DNA of 64,000 bases from an uncultured Lachnospiraceae bacterium (GTDB taxonomy: Bacteria; Bacillota; Clostridia; Lachnospirales; Lachnospiraceae), in NCBI GenBank assembly GCA_947632555.1, contig CANRPU010000004.1, positions 1 through 64,000 of the forward strand. The letters run 5' to 3'. Every line of letters starts with the position of its first letter. Position 1 is the first letter of the stretch. The notes under the pieces are model-generated. The model was not told where the DNA came from. It saw only the letters and a list, made by a program, of their open reading frames with translations, and searched no databases. The position numbers were made by a program, and so were the translations under genes. Of the stretch, positions 45,209-54,519 are shown piece by piece.

Positions 45209-45706
45209 TTACGCCTGTTTCCGCTCTGCCGTCATGGTAAACTTATCCCAGATCTCTCCGTGGAATTCCAGCGCACCGGGAATGGAGCGCGTTTCCGTAA
45301 ATCCGGCCTTATGATAGCAGTTTCTGGCCGCGGTATTGCCAGCGAACACGTTCAGGCTCACGCTGTCCACCCGCGAGATCTCAAACGCGTGTTTCAGCAG
45401 CAGCTCCAGCATTGTTACGCCGTATCCCCTGCCTCTTGCCGCCGTATCCACCACGATCAGCTTGACGAATCCGGAATTGTCTTTCTCATTCACGGAATAA
45501 GCGCAGAATCCCACCGGACGTCCGTCCTCTTCCGTAAGCACATAACGGGCATCTCCCTCCCGCTCCTCAAAATATCTTTCAAAATCCGCTTTGGCAAGGG
45601 GATAGGGAAACAGGCCGGCACACCAGAGCGCATGCGTCCTTTCCTCTCCCAGCCAGGAAGAAACCAGAGGAAAATCCTCGTTTTTCCTGTAAGTCCGCAG
45701 TTTCAT
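45209..45706 (-). CDS. GNAT-family N-acetyltransferase
   Basis: 165 residues; the acetyl-CoA binding motif appears as VDTAARGRGYGVTMLELLLKHAFE and the later SVSLNVFAGNTAARNCYHKAGF is the typical motif B. The substrate is unknown. It lies 13 bp after the MATE gene and before the DUF554 gene. Confidence 0.92.
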   Translation of the reverse strand: MKLRTYRKNEDFPLVSSWLGEERTHALWCAGLFPYPLAKADFERYFEEREGDARYVLTEEDGRPVGFCAYSVNEKDNSGFVKLIVVDTAARGRGYGVTMLELLLKHAFEISRVDSVSLNVFAGNTAARNCYHKAGFTETRSIPGALEFHGEIWDKFTMTAERKQA

Positions 45707-45719
45707 TTTCGTTTCTCCT

Positions 45720-47075
45720 CTATGTAAAATCTTTTTTTCTGAGAAAAACCACCGTAAAAGGAACGCTGGCCAGTCCCGTCAGTACGTCCGCCAGAGGCTG
45801 GGAGATCTGGATCCCCAAAAGTCCCCACAAACGCGTTGTGATCAACAGGGTGGGAATAAACATGAGCCCTGACCGCAACAGGGACAGAAAAGAGGAAACA
45901 GCCGGTTTGCGGATGCTTTGGAACAGCATGTTCACCGGCACTGACAAAGGCAGAAACATCACTCCCACACAGGCGCAGCGCAGCGCGAACACGCCTATGG
46001 CCATGACCTCTCCGCTTTTCTGGAACAGATATACGATCTGCTGGGAAAAAAGCAGTCCCGGAACGGCAAGACAGGAAATAAACGCCATGCCCACGCCCAT
46101 GGTGATGAGCAGGCCCCTTTTCACCCGCTTGTATTCCTTTGCCTGATAATTAAAGGAAGCCACAGGCTGGTACCCCTGCCCGATCCCCAGGCCCACGCAC
46201 ATTACAAACGCGCTGAAGCGGTTGACTACGCTCATAGCCGCGATAGCCGCGTCACCGTACGGTCTGGTCAGGTTGTTCAGCAGCCCGCTGGAAGCGGAAC
46301 TCAGGCCCTGTCTGATCAGCGCGGGAAATCCCACCCTGGAAATGGTAAGAAGCACTTCGGCCCTCCTGCTGAACAAAGAAACGCGGATGCTGCTCTGGGC
46401 CATTTTTCTAAAGAAATACAGCAGGATCAAAAAACTGATGAACTGGGATACCGCCGTGGATATCCCCGCGCCCAAAACGCCCAGCGAAAAGATCCTGATC
46501 AGCATGTAATCCCCAAAGATATTCAGTACGCCGCCGGTCACAAGCCCTATCATGGCGTAAAAGGCCTTTCCCTCGTAACGCAGATTGTTGTTTAACACAA
46601 AAGAGCCTATGGTGAACGGGCAGCTTGCCAGTACGCAGATCCCGTACTGTCTGGCGTAGGGCAGAATGGTTTCCGTACTGCCCAAAAGCCGCATAAAAGG
46701 CGTCAAAAAAAGCAGGCCTCCAACCATCAGCACAACGCCCATTCCCACTCCCGTAAAAAACGCGGTGGAAACATATTCGGAGGCCTCTTTTTGATCCTTA
46801 TCCGCCAGGGCTTTGGACACCATGGTGCCGGAGCCCTGTCCCAGCATAAACGCCACAGCCTGTATAATGGCCTGCAGCGTAAAGAGGATCCCGGTGGCGC
46901 CCTGAGCGCTCTCGCCCAGCGTCCCTACAAAGTAGGTGTCCGCCATATTGTAGATGCTGGTCACCAGCATGGAAATGGTAGTCGGTATTCCCAGGGTGAT
47001 GATCAGCTTCGCCAGGGGCGTTTTTGTCATTTTATCATAATAAGCCTGAGAATCCTTCCCGACGTTTTCGCTCAT
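45720..47075 (-). CDS. MATE-family efflux protein
   Basis: 451 residues from ATG 47075 (GGAGG, six bases); the longer frame to 47126 was rejected. Twelve predicted membrane segments in two similar halves, with GIPTTISMLVTSIYNMADTYFVG near the start. It should expel cationic drugs or metabolites in exchange for Na+ or H+. Followed closely by GNAT and DUF554 genes. Confidence 0.93.
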   Translation of the reverse strand: MSENVGKDSQAYYDKMTKTPLAKLIITLGIPTTISMLVTSIYNMADTYFVGTLGESAQGATGILFTLQAIIQAVAFMLGQGSGTMVSKALADKDQKEASEYVSTAFFTGVGMGVVLMVGGLLFLTPFMRLLGSTETILPYARQYGICVLASCPFTIGSFVLNNNLRYEGKAFYAMIGLVTGGVLNIFGDYMLIRIFSLGVLGAGISTAVSQFISFLILLYFFRKMAQSSIRVSLFSRRAEVLLTISRVGFPALIRQGLSSASSGLLNNLTRPYGDAAIAAMSVVNRFSAFVMCVGLGIGQGYQPVASFNYQAKEYKRVKRGLLITMGVGMAFISCLAVPGLLFSQQIVYLFQKSGEVMAIGVFALRCACVGVMFLPLSVPVNMLFQSIRKPAVSSFLSLLRSGLMFIPTLLITTRLWGLLGIQISQPLADVLTGLASVPFTVVFLRKKDFT

Positions 47076-47112
47076 AAGGCGCCTCCGTTTTCTATTTCTC
47101 CCCCCCGCGGCG

Positions 47113-48003
47113 TTACAATGCCACATCTACGCTGGCGCCTTCCACCGCGGCGGGAGCCGCCGCTTCCACGGGAACCGCAGTTCCGGAAAGTTCCAGCGTA
47201 ATACCGCCCGGGAAGCCGCCGGAACCGTTTTGCTGCTCCTGCGCCAGCCTTTCAAACAGAGCGCGCAGATATTTCATATCCGCTTCCATGATCTCCCTCT
47301 GTTCATCCGACCTGTGTTTTTTTCTGAGCCGGTCCAGATCCTCCGGCGTCAGTTCTCCCGACGCGGCGATTCCCAGTTCTTCCGCCAGGTCATCGCAGGA
47401 CATTTCCCTTTCCAGCTCTTCCATCTCATCCGTAAATTCTTCCATGGACTGCCGCATTTCTTCCATGGAACGCTGCATCTCTTCCATAGACTGCCGCATC
47501 TCGTCCATGGATTGTTTCATCTCGTCCATGGACTGCTCCATCTCGTCCATGGACTGTTCCATCTCTCCGCCGGTTCCAAACGGATCCTGTTCCTCTAATT
47601 CCTCTGTGTCCGGCATATTGGAAGCAGCGCCGCTGTTTTTCGCCATCTCTTCCATTTTCAGGTGTTTCAGTTTCTTACGGGCGATCCGCACCATTTTCAT
47701 GGCGTGCAGTATGGCGTGTTCCAGCTCGCTCTCGTCATATTCCCCGCTCCGCCGTTTCCGCTCCAGCAGCGCCACTTTCCCGCGGGCAGCCGCGACGGCG
47801 CGGCTGGCGGACGCTGAGGTTTTCGCCCGCAGTATCCGCGAGGAAACTTCTTTAAAATTATACTGTAAACGTTTTGTCTTTTTTCCGCTGCTCCCGCCCG
47901 TACTTCTTTTGGCGCGGCCGCAGGCTCCCATGGCGGTTCCATCCGCCTTCTTAAAAGAGAGCTGCCCAAGTCCAAAGGTATTTCCACCGATCATCATACT
48001 CAT
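47113..48003 (-). CDS. Coiled-coil protein with MDEMxQS repeats, unknown function
   Basis: 296 residues. The basic N-terminal third (GGSSGKKTKRLQYNFKEVSSRILRAKTS) is followed by helical segments and then near-perfect seven-residue repeats (MDEMEQS, MDEMKQS, MDEMRQS, MEEMQRS) at about 140-190. It ends in a Gly/Pro/Ala-rich tail. Not assigned to a known family with confidence, but it seems to be paired with the next gene, 36 bp upstream. No signal peptide. Confidence 0.75.
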   Translation of the reverse strand: MSMMIGGNTFGLGQLSFKKADGTAMGACGRAKRSTGGSSGKKTKRLQYNFKEVSSRILRAKTSASASRAVAAARGKVALLERKRRSGEYDESELEHAILHAMKMVRIARKKLKHLKMEEMAKNSGAASNMPDTEELEEQDPFGTGGEMEQSMDEMEQSMDEMKQSMDEMRQSMEEMQRSMEEMRQSMEEFTDEMEELEREMSCDDLAEELGIAASGELTPEDLDRLRKKHRSDEQREIMEADMKYLRALFERLAQEQQNGSGGFPGGITLELSGTAVPVEAAAPAAVEGASVDVAL

Positions 48004-48038
48004 GCAGTCATCCTCCCTGATAAATGCAAGCTGTCGGC

Positions 48039-48737
48039 CTAAACGCTGAAATCTACTTTTTTGCCGCTTTCATTGGGATCCTTAGGATCGACGGCGCTCC
48101 AGTCCACTTTTCTGACTTTTTCCAGAAGCTCTTCCAGACTGTCCGCCCAGACGGTAGCACTCTTTACGCGCTCCTCTTTTTCCGCCTTCTCTCTTTTTTC
48201 GGCGCGTTTTTCCTCTCCCGCTTTCTCTATGCGCTCTCTCTGTTTTTCACTGCTCTTTTCCAGCTCCGCGAAGAAAGTCGTGCTGCCGTCCTGGTTAAAG
48301 GAGATCCCCACACGGGTCACTTCGCCGCCGTTTCCGTCTTTGCCGAAAGCGGACTCAAACCCGAACTGCTGATTGATCTGCGAGGACATGCGCACCGCGC
48401 TCTCTACCCTGCTCATATATTCCTGTTCGTACTTTTCATCGGACGCCATCTTTTCCAGCTCGTCGCAGGAAAACAGGACGGAAAATTCTTTGGTGCCCCG
48501 TGAGAGGATTTCCTTCGCTTCCTCCCCGTCCTCAAAATCCGCCGCCATAAAATCCATGTTGCCGTAGGTTTTACGCAGCTTTTCCAAAAGCTTCTGCGCC
48601 TTCTCGGAAAGTTTAGGCCGCGCGGCGTTTTCCGCCCGTCCGGCGGACCTGCTTCCCGCCGCTTTCCTCTCGCTTCCGGTTCTTCCCACATATCCTTCCG
48701 TATGGGCGCCGTAAGTACTGCCGATCTCCATTGCCAT
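48039..48737 (-). CDS. DUF6033-like protein
   Basis: 232 residues. The middle (LSEKAQKLLEKLRKTYGNMDFMAADFED) and the FSVLFSCDELEKMASDEKYEQEYM segment recall DUF6033 proteins of Lachnospiraceae; the name is from memory. A charged coiled coil (about 155-200) precedes a short C-terminal part. Ribosome site AAGGAGG. Function unknown. It probably shares an operon with the coiled-coil gene that follows. Confidence 0.7.
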   Translation of the reverse strand: MAMEIGSTYGAHTEGYVGRTGSERKAAGSRSAGRAENAARPKLSEKAQKLLEKLRKTYGNMDFMAADFEDGEEAKEILSRGTKEFSVLFSCDELEKMASDEKYEQEYMSRVESAVRMSSQINQQFGFESAFGKDGNGGEVTRVGISFNQDGSTTFFAELEKSSEKQRERIEKAGEEKRAEKREKAEKEERVKSATVWADSLEELLEKVRKVDWSAVDPKDPNESGKKVDFSV

Positions 48738-48816
48738 AGTATCATCCTCCTTGAATTTATTCGACAGAAATCCGTTTCTTATCTATTTCTATATATCGGC
48801 AGATACACGTGATTCT

Positions 48817-49998
48817 TTAACGCTTTTGTCCTGTGTCCCGCAGCCACGCTTCCACGCCTTTCCGAAAACGTTCCAGGCCGTCCTGCAGAAGACAGCGGGG
48901 ACACGCCGCGTTCCAGCGCAGAAAGCGTTTCCCCGTCCCACCGTAGCGGGCGCCGTCGGACAGATAAAGCCCCGTTTCCTTTCGCAAAAACTCCTGAAGC
49001 GCCCCGCTGTCCTCGCAGATATCCCCGCAATCCAGCCAGAGCAGGTAGGTAGCCTCCGGGACCCCGGCCTTCACCCCAGGTACGTTCCGGCGCAGAAAGT
49101 CCACCGTCGTTTTTTTGTTTTCGGACAGATATTGCCGCAGTTCCTCCAGCCACGCTTCTCCCCGGGTAAAAGCCGCCACGGCCGCCGTTATGGCAAAGGC
49201 GTTGGGTTCCGCCACTTCGTCGGTATTCAGTCCTCTTTGGGCCTTATGGCGCAGCGTTTCATTGGGTACGCAGACAGCGGCGGTCTGCAGTCCCGCCAGA
49301 TTAAAGGTCTTGGTAGGGGCGATACAGGTCACGCTGTTCTCCCGGCATTCCTCGCTGGCAGAAGCGAAAGGGATATACTCTTTTCCGGGCTCCGTCAGAT
49401 CGCAGTGGATCTCATCCGACACCACCAGCACATGATGTTTCGCGGCCAGATGTCCGATCCGTTCCAGTGTCGGTCTATCCCAGATCTTCCCCACCGGATT
49501 GTGGGGATTGCACAGTATCATCATGGTAGTCTGCGGCCTGGCCAGTTTTTCCTCCAGATCCACAAAATCCACGGAATAAACGCCGTTTTCATCACGCAGC
49601 GGGCTTTCCAGCACATGCCTGCCGTTGTTGATAATGGAATGGAAGAAGATATCGTAGACCGGCGTCTGTACCAGCACGTTTTCCCCCACCGTAGTCATTT
49701 TCCGCACAAGGGAAGACAGCGCGGGTACTACGCCCGTGCAGAAGACCAGCCACTCTTTTTCCATGTGAAAGCCATGCCGCCTCTCCCACCAGCCCTGTAT
49801 GGCTCTATACCATTCTTCCGGCACGACGGAATAGCCGAACACTCCGTGCTCCAGCCGTTTTCTCATGGCTTCCAGGATTTCCGGCGCCGTCCGAAAATCC
49901 ATATCGGCCACCCACATGGGAAGAGTTCCCTCCGCCGTATCCCACTTCAGGGAACCGCTCCCTTTCCGGTTTACCGGCGTATCAAAATCATACTGCAT
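48817..49998 (-). CDS. MalY/PatB-type PLP-dependent aminotransferase or C-S lyase
   Basis: 393 residues, fold type I. The WVADMDFRTAPEI start, the CNPHNPVGK and SDEIHCDL motifs and the PLP lysine in IAPTKTFNLAGLQ match MalY/PatB cystathionine beta-lyases. It probably breaks C-S bonds of cysteine conjugates, or acts as an aminotransferase. The DUF3737 gene precedes it by 23 bp. Confidence 0.92.
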   Translation of the reverse strand: MQYDFDTPVNRKGSGSLKWDTAEGTLPMWVADMDFRTAPEILEAMRKRLEHGVFGYSVVPEEWYRAIQGWWERRHGFHMEKEWLVFCTGVVPALSSLVRKMTTVGENVLVQTPVYDIFFHSIINNGRHVLESPLRDENGVYSVDFVDLEEKLARPQTTMMILCNPHNPVGKIWDRPTLERIGHLAAKHHVLVVSDEIHCDLTEPGKEYIPFASASEECRENSVTCIAPTKTFNLAGLQTAAVCVPNETLRHKAQRGLNTDEVAEPNAFAITAAVAAFTRGEAWLEELRQYLSENKKTTVDFLRRNVPGVKAGVPEATYLLWLDCGDICEDSGALQEFLRKETGLYLSDGARYGGTGKRFLRWNAACPRCLLQDGLERFRKGVEAWLRDTGQKR

Positions 49999-50021
49999 AC
50001 CTGCCTCATTTCTCTGCCGCC

Positions 50022-50867
50022 CTACGCTTTCTCCCGGCAGACGATCACCGTTTTGGACGGGTCTATTTTATCTTTTTCCAGGATCAGTTCCCCGATACTC
50101 TCCGCCGAGATCCTTCCTCCCGACGGATTCATCACGCTGTCTATCCTGCCGGTAATATCCGCCTCCACCGTGGAATATTCAAAAGCCAGCGTGGTATTGA
50201 GGAGCTTACAGTTCTTCATGACCAGATTGTCGATATAGCACATTCCCTGCAGGCTCTCCACCGTACAGTTTACCAGCGTCAGATTCCGCGCGTTCCAGCC
50301 CAGATATTCACCGGAAATAAAGGAATCGTACACGGTCACGTTCTCGCTGTTCCAGAAAGAATCTTTGGAAAGCAGCTTCGCGTTCCGTATTTCCACATTC
50401 CGGGCTCCGTCAAAGCTGTAGTTGCCGTACAGGGTAAGATCCTTCACCGTCATGTTTTCACAGTTCATGGCAAAGTAATCGCCCTTCGCCACCACCTGCT
50501 CCAGGGTAACGTCCCTGCACTGCCACAGGGTTTCCGCCGCGTTGGAAAAGGATACCTGCCGTAAGGTCACGTCTTGGCAGCGGCGGAAATTTTTGGGCGC
50601 TTCTATCCGGCAGTCTTCCACTTCTATGTGGTCGGTATACCACACGCCGGCCCGCGCCATCTCAAACCAGGTGCAGTCCTTCGCATGGATATCATGGGAA
50701 TACCAGAGCGGATATTTCCATTTAAACATACAGCCCAGCAGTTCTATATGGAAGCACTCCTTCAAAGGGGATTCCCCGTCGGTAAAGATGGTATCCCGCA
50801 CCCGCAGCTCCTTTTCTCCGAACAACGGTCTTTCCCCCGTATAAAATGCCTGATTGATTTCCCGCAT
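50022..50867 (-). CDS. DUF3737 family protein
   Basis: 281 residues from ATG 50867. Beta-helix-like: repeated short strands (VEDCRIEAPKNF, LEQVVAKGDYFAMNCENM). The YTGERPLFGEKELRVRDTIFTDGESPLKE start matches the family I know as DUF3737, predicted to form a parallel beta-helix. It lies 23 bp upstream of the MalY gene. Function unknown; a hydrolase of sugars is possible by fold. Confidence 0.88.
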   Translation of the reverse strand: MREINQAFYTGERPLFGEKELRVRDTIFTDGESPLKECFHIELLGCMFKWKYPLWYSHDIHAKDCTWFEMARAGVWYTDHIEVEDCRIEAPKNFRRCQDVTLRQVSFSNAAETLWQCRDVTLEQVVAKGDYFAMNCENMTVKDLTLYGNYSFDGARNVEIRNAKLLSKDSFWNSENVTVYDSFISGEYLGWNARNLTLVNCTVESLQGMCYIDNLVMKNCKLLNTTLAFEYSTVEADITGRIDSVMNPSGGRISAESIGELILEKDKIDPSKTVIVCREKA

Positions 50868-50931
50868 TTTCCTCACGTCCTTTGCTGATCAATTTTGATT
50901 TTCTTATTTCCGCCGGCGGAACCGGTAAAGA

Positions 50932-50966
50932 GAAATCCCCGGAAAGTGCTGCTCTCCGAGGATTTC
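50932..50966 (-). terminator. Terminator after rpsI
   Basis: 12-bp nearly perfect stem (GAAATCCTCGGA / TCCGGGGATTTC on the minus strand), then TCTTT. Confidence 0.85.
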
Positions 50967-50973
50967 GCAATCT

Positions 50974-51369
50974 TTATCGCTTGCTGAACTGCGGCGCTCT
51001 TCTTGCCGCCTTAAGTCCGTATTTCTTACGCTCTTTCATACGGGGATCACGTGTCAGATACCCTTCCTTCTTCAGGACAGGTCTGTAATCCGCGTCCACC
51101 TGGCAGAGCGCTCTCGCGACGCCGTGACGGATAGCTCCTGCCTGGCCGGTGGTGCCGCCGCCCTTTACATTTACCAGAACGTCAAACTTATCCAGAGTTT
51201 CTGTAGCGTTCAGAGGCTGACGGACGATAACCTTTAAGGTTTCCAGTCCGAAATAATCGTCAATATCTCTTTTATTTACGGTAATCTTGCCTTTGCCGGG
51301 CACAAGATATACCCTCGCGATGGATTTCTTCCTTCTGCCTGTTCCGTAATATTTTGCTGCTTTAGCCAT
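50974..51369 (-). CDS. rpsI: 30S ribosomal protein S9
   Basis: 131 residues, normal length. The [16 protein letters not shown] start and the C-terminal [25 protein letters not shown] are diagnostic. Follows rplM by 22 bp in the conserved L13-S9 pair. Confidence 0.98.
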   Translation of the reverse strand: MAKAAKYYGTGRRKKSIARVYLVPGKGKITVNKRDIDDYFGLETLKVIVRQPLNATETLDKFDVLVNVKGGGTTGQAGAIRHGVARALCQVDADYRPVLKKEGYLTRDPRMKERKKYGLKAARRAPQFSKR

Positions 51370-51391
51370 TTTATTTTTCTCCTTTCAGTCC

Positions 51392-51820
51392 CTAGAACGT
51401 TAATACTTCGGGCTTCTGAGCCGCATGCTTGTGATCCGGTCCCGCGTAGACATGCAGCTTGGTAAACATCTGCCTGCCTAAGGGTCCTTTGGGAAGCATA
51501 CCTTTTACAGCCAGCTCTATTACCTGTTCAGGCTTCTTGTTCAGCTTCTCTCTTAAGGTGGTTTCCTTCATACCGCCTACATAATCGGAGTGGCTGTGAT
51601 ACACTTTCTGATCCAGCTTCCTGCCGGTTACTTTCACTTTCTCGGCATTGATAACGATCACGTTGTCACCGGTATCCATATGAGGAGTAAAGATAGGCTT
51701 ATTCTTACCTCTTAAGATCTTCGCGACCTCTGACGCCAGACGGCCCAGAGTCATATTTGCAGCGTCTACTACATACCATTTTCTGTCAATGGTAGCCGGA
51801 CTAGCCATAAATGTTTTCAT
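51392..51820 (-). CDS. rplM: 50S ribosomal protein L13
   Basis: 142 residues from ATG 51820 after [25 protein letters not shown] and the HKHAAQKPE end are typical. A longer frame (51847) was rejected. Preceded by a leader of about 160 nt and a strong promoter; pairs with rpsI. Confidence 0.98.
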   Translation of the reverse strand: MKTFMASPATIDRKWYVVDAANMTLGRLASEVAKILRGKNKPIFTPHMDTGDNVIVINAEKVKVTGRKLDQKVYHSHSDYVGGMKETTLREKLNKKPEQVIELAVKGMLPKGPLGRQMFTKLHVYAGPDHKHAAQKPEVLTF

Positions 51821-51983
51821 GATATTTCCTCCATAACATATAAACAACGTAAAATTCTGTGTTCCTGCAGTATCTTATCCGACGGATGTCCGGCCGCCTC
51901 GTAAGATTCCTCAAAACAGCTTTCTGCCGCGGTCATTCCTGTGCCGCCGGGGCTTTGGCACCACACGAAAACACCGCCACAGT
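51821..51983 (-). promoter_or_regulatory. rplM-rpsI leader
   Basis: An untranslated leader of about 160 nt follows the promoter; Firmicutes often carry a ribosomal-protein-binding leader before rplM. I could not identify the known L13 motif with confidence. Confidence 0.4.
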
Positions 51984-51988
51984 GATAT

Positions 51989-52017
51989 ATTATATTATAT
52001 AGATTCGGTACTGTCAA
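51989..52017 (-). promoter_or_regulatory. Promoter of rplM-rpsI
   Basis: TTGACA (52012-52017), 17-bp spacer, TATAAT (51989-51994) on the minus strand; consensus in both boxes. Confidence 0.93.
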
Positions 52018-52065
52018 GCCCGCGAAACGCAAAAATTCCCCTGGAATCCTGTTTTTTCAGAGCCG

Positions 52066-52827
52066 TCAGGGGCGCAAAGGCGTTTTCCACAGAAATACGT
52101 AGTCCACCAGCATCAGCCCGCAGGCGGGAGCGGTAGGCCCCGCCGCCTTTCTGTCCCTGGCCTGCAGCGTTTCCCGGATGCTTTCCGGCTGCCGCTTGCC
52201 CTGGCCCACTTCCATCAGGGTTCCCGCTATGATCCTTACCATATTGTAGAGGAAACCGCTGCCGCAGACACGGATCACCACATCTTCCTCCTGCTCCGTC
52301 ACATTGACGGAATAGACGGTGCGCACCGTGCTTTCGGCCCCGGAGGCCGCCGCGCAGAAGCTCTTAAAATCATGTTCCCCCACCAGAAACGCCGCCGCCT
52401 CTTCCATAGCCGCTATATTCAGCACGTGATAGGTGAAGCAGGAATAAAGCCGCTTGGTCGGAACGGGGAAGGCCCCTCTCGTGATACGATATTCGTATGT
52501 CTTCCTGGCGTTGCAGCGCCGGGGATGAAAATCGGCGGGCACCTCTCTGGAAGCCCGTATCCGGATATCTTCCGGCAGCTTCTGATTGAGCGCGTAAGCC
52601 AGTTTGGGCGCGGGGATCGCCGTATCCGCGTCAAATACCGCCACATTGCAGAGCGCGTGCACGCCGGTATCGGTCCGGCTGGCGCCGATCACTTTGATCT
52701 CTTCGTCCAGCAGCTGCGAAAGACAGCGGTTCAATTCCCCTTCTATCGTCGGGCAGCCGTTCTGCGCCTGGAAGCCGCGGTAAGCGGTTCCGTCATAGGC
52801 TACCGTAAGCATATACCGTTTTTTCAT
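52066..52827 (-). CDS. truA: tRNA pseudouridine38-40 synthase
   Basis: 253 residues with the catalytic Asp in ASRTDTGVHAL and the GSGFLYNMVRI motif of TruA. It modifies positions 38-40 of the tRNA anticodon stem. It lies between ecfT and the rplM promoter, as in many Clostridia. Confidence 0.97.
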   Translation of the reverse strand: MKKRYMLTVAYDGTAYRGFQAQNGCPTIEGELNRCLSQLLDEEIKVIGASRTDTGVHALCNVAVFDADTAIPAPKLAYALNQKLPEDIRIRASREVPADFHPRRCNARKTYEYRITRGAFPVPTKRLYSCFTYHVLNIAAMEEAAAFLVGEHDFKSFCAAASGAESTVRTVYSVNVTEQEEDVVIRVCGSGFLYNMVRIIAGTLMEVGQGKRQPESIRETLQARDRKAAGPTAPACGLMLVDYVFLWKTPLRP

Positions 52828-52854
52828 CCGGCTTCCTCCTTCGTGGTACTCGTT

Positions 52855-53658
52855 TTAAAACAGCACTCTCCCTACCGTGACGCTTCCCGCCAGATAGGCA
52901 AACAGCGCCAGATACGCCAGGATATCGCGTTTCTTATATACCAGGGGTTTCATCTTGGTGCGTCCTTTCCCGCCTCTGTAGCAGCGGGCCTCCATAGCCA
53001 TCGCCAGATCGTTGGCTCTGCGGAAAGCGGAGATGAACAGCGGCACCAGCAGCGGCACCATGGCCTTTGCCTTTTTGAAAAGGCCGCCGCTCTCAAAATC
53101 CGCGCCCCGGGCCGTCTGCGCTTTCATGATCTTGTCCGTTTCTTCCATCAGAATGGGAATGAACCGCAGCGCGATGGACATCATCATGGCGATCTCATGT
53201 ACCGGCACCCGTAAAAATGTCAGCGGCCGCAGTCCCTTTTCGATCCCGTCCGTCAGGTTGTTGGGCGTGGTGGTCAGCGTCATAATGGAAGAACCGATGA
53301 TCAGCATGGAAAGTCTGGCCGTCATCTGCAGGGCGAGCGCTACGCCTTCCCGGGTGATCCGCAGTTTCCACACGGAAACCAGCGCCTCCCCCGGCGTGAG
53401 GAACAGATTGAACCCCACCGTTAAAAGCAGCAAAAACAAAATGGACTTCATTCCTTTTATCATATAGCGGAACGGTACCCGCGAAAGTCTTATCATAGCC
53501 GCCAGAAACGCCGCCGCGCACAAATATCCCCAAAAATTGTCGAAAAGGAACAGCGAAAGAATAAAGATGAGCGTACCGGCCAGCTTTACCCTGGGATCCA
53601 GCCTGTGGATCACGGACTCGGTCTGATAATATTGTCCTATGGTAATATCTCTTAACAT
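52855..53658 (-). CDS. ecfT: ECF transporter T component
   Basis: 267 residues from ATG 53658 (AAGGAG). Five to six membrane segments, and the two Ala-Arg-Gly type coupling motifs (KAQTARGADFE and AMEARCYRGG) that bind EcfA. With EcfA1 and EcfA2 it forms the shared energy module for vitamin-binding S components encoded elsewhere. Confidence 0.95.
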   Translation of the reverse strand: MLRDITIGQYYQTESVIHRLDPRVKLAGTLIFILSLFLFDNFWGYLCAAAFLAAMIRLSRVPFRYMIKGMKSILFLLLLTVGFNLFLTPGEALVSVWKLRITREGVALALQMTARLSMLIIGSSIMTLTTTPNNLTDGIEKGLRPLTFLRVPVHEIAMMMSIALRFIPILMEETDKIMKAQTARGADFESGGLFKKAKAMVPLLVPLFISAFRRANDLAMAMEARCYRGGKGRTKMKPLVYKKRDILAYLALFAYLAGSVTVGRVLF

Positions 53659-53671
53659 ATGGCTCCTTGTT

Positions 53672-54517
53672 TCAGGAAAGGGCCCGCAGGATGGCGTCCG
53701 CCGCTTCCGGTATCGTGATGGCGTCCGTGTCCACATCCACGCCTTTTTCTTTTAATTTATGCATGATATAGGTTACCTGCGGAGCTGCCAGCCCCACTTC
53801 CTCCAGTTCTCTGTAATGGGAAAATACTTCTCTGGGTTCTCCGTCATACAGGAGTTTCCCCTTGTTCATCACCAGTATCCGCTCCACATACTCCGCTACG
53901 TCATCCATGCTGTGCGACACCAGGATCACGGTGATGCCTCTTTCCCTGCGCAGTTTCTCTATCTGCCCCAGTATTTCCTCACGTCCCCTGGGATCCAGTC
54001 CCGCCGTGGGCTCGTCCAGGATCAGCACCTCCGGTTTCATGGCCAGCACTCCCGCGATAGCGGCCCGCCGCTTCTGTCCGCCGGACAGATCAAAGGGGGA
54101 TTGGTAAAAGCAGTCATCGGGCAGCCCAACCTGCTTCAGCGCCGCGTAGGCCCGCAGTTCCACTTCCTTTCTGGGAAGTCCCAGATTCCTGGGGCCGAAG
54201 CACACGTCCTTGAACACATCTTCCTCAAACAGCTGATGCTCGGGGTACTGGAAGACCAGTCCCACCTTGCTGCGCAGCTCCTTTTTGTTGTAACCTTCAT
54301 CGTCGATATCCTGTCCGTTAAAATAAATATGGCCGGAATCCGCTTTCAGCAGACCGTTCAGGTGCTGTACCAGCGTGGATTTCCCGGATCCGGTATGCCC
54401 GATCAGGCCGATAAACTGTCCGTCGGGGATCACCAGGCTGATATCGTCCAGCGCTTTGACTGCCATCGCGGTATCGGAACCGTATATATGACTGACATGG
54501 TCCAGAATAATGGACAT
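53672..54517 (-). CDS. ecfA2: ECF transporter ATPase A2
   Basis: 281 residues. GHTGSGKSTLVQHLNG (Walker A), LSGGQKRRAAIAGVLA, and LILDEPTAGLDPRGR are present. It overlaps no gene but lies 2 bp from ecfA1. Pairs with EcfA1 as the ATPase heterodimer. Confidence 0.96.
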   Translation of the reverse strand: MSIILDHVSHIYGSDTAMAVKALDDISLVIPDGQFIGLIGHTGSGKSTLVQHLNGLLKADSGHIYFNGQDIDDEGYNKKELRSKVGLVFQYPEHQLFEEDVFKDVCFGPRNLGLPRKEVELRAYAALKQVGLPDDCFYQSPFDLSGGQKRRAAIAGVLAMKPEVLILDEPTAGLDPRGREEILGQIEKLRRERGITVILVSHSMDDVAEYVERILVMNKGKLLYDGEPREVFSHYRELEEVGLAAPQVTYIMHKLKEKGVDVDTDAITIPEAADAILRALS

Positions 54518-54519
54518 AG

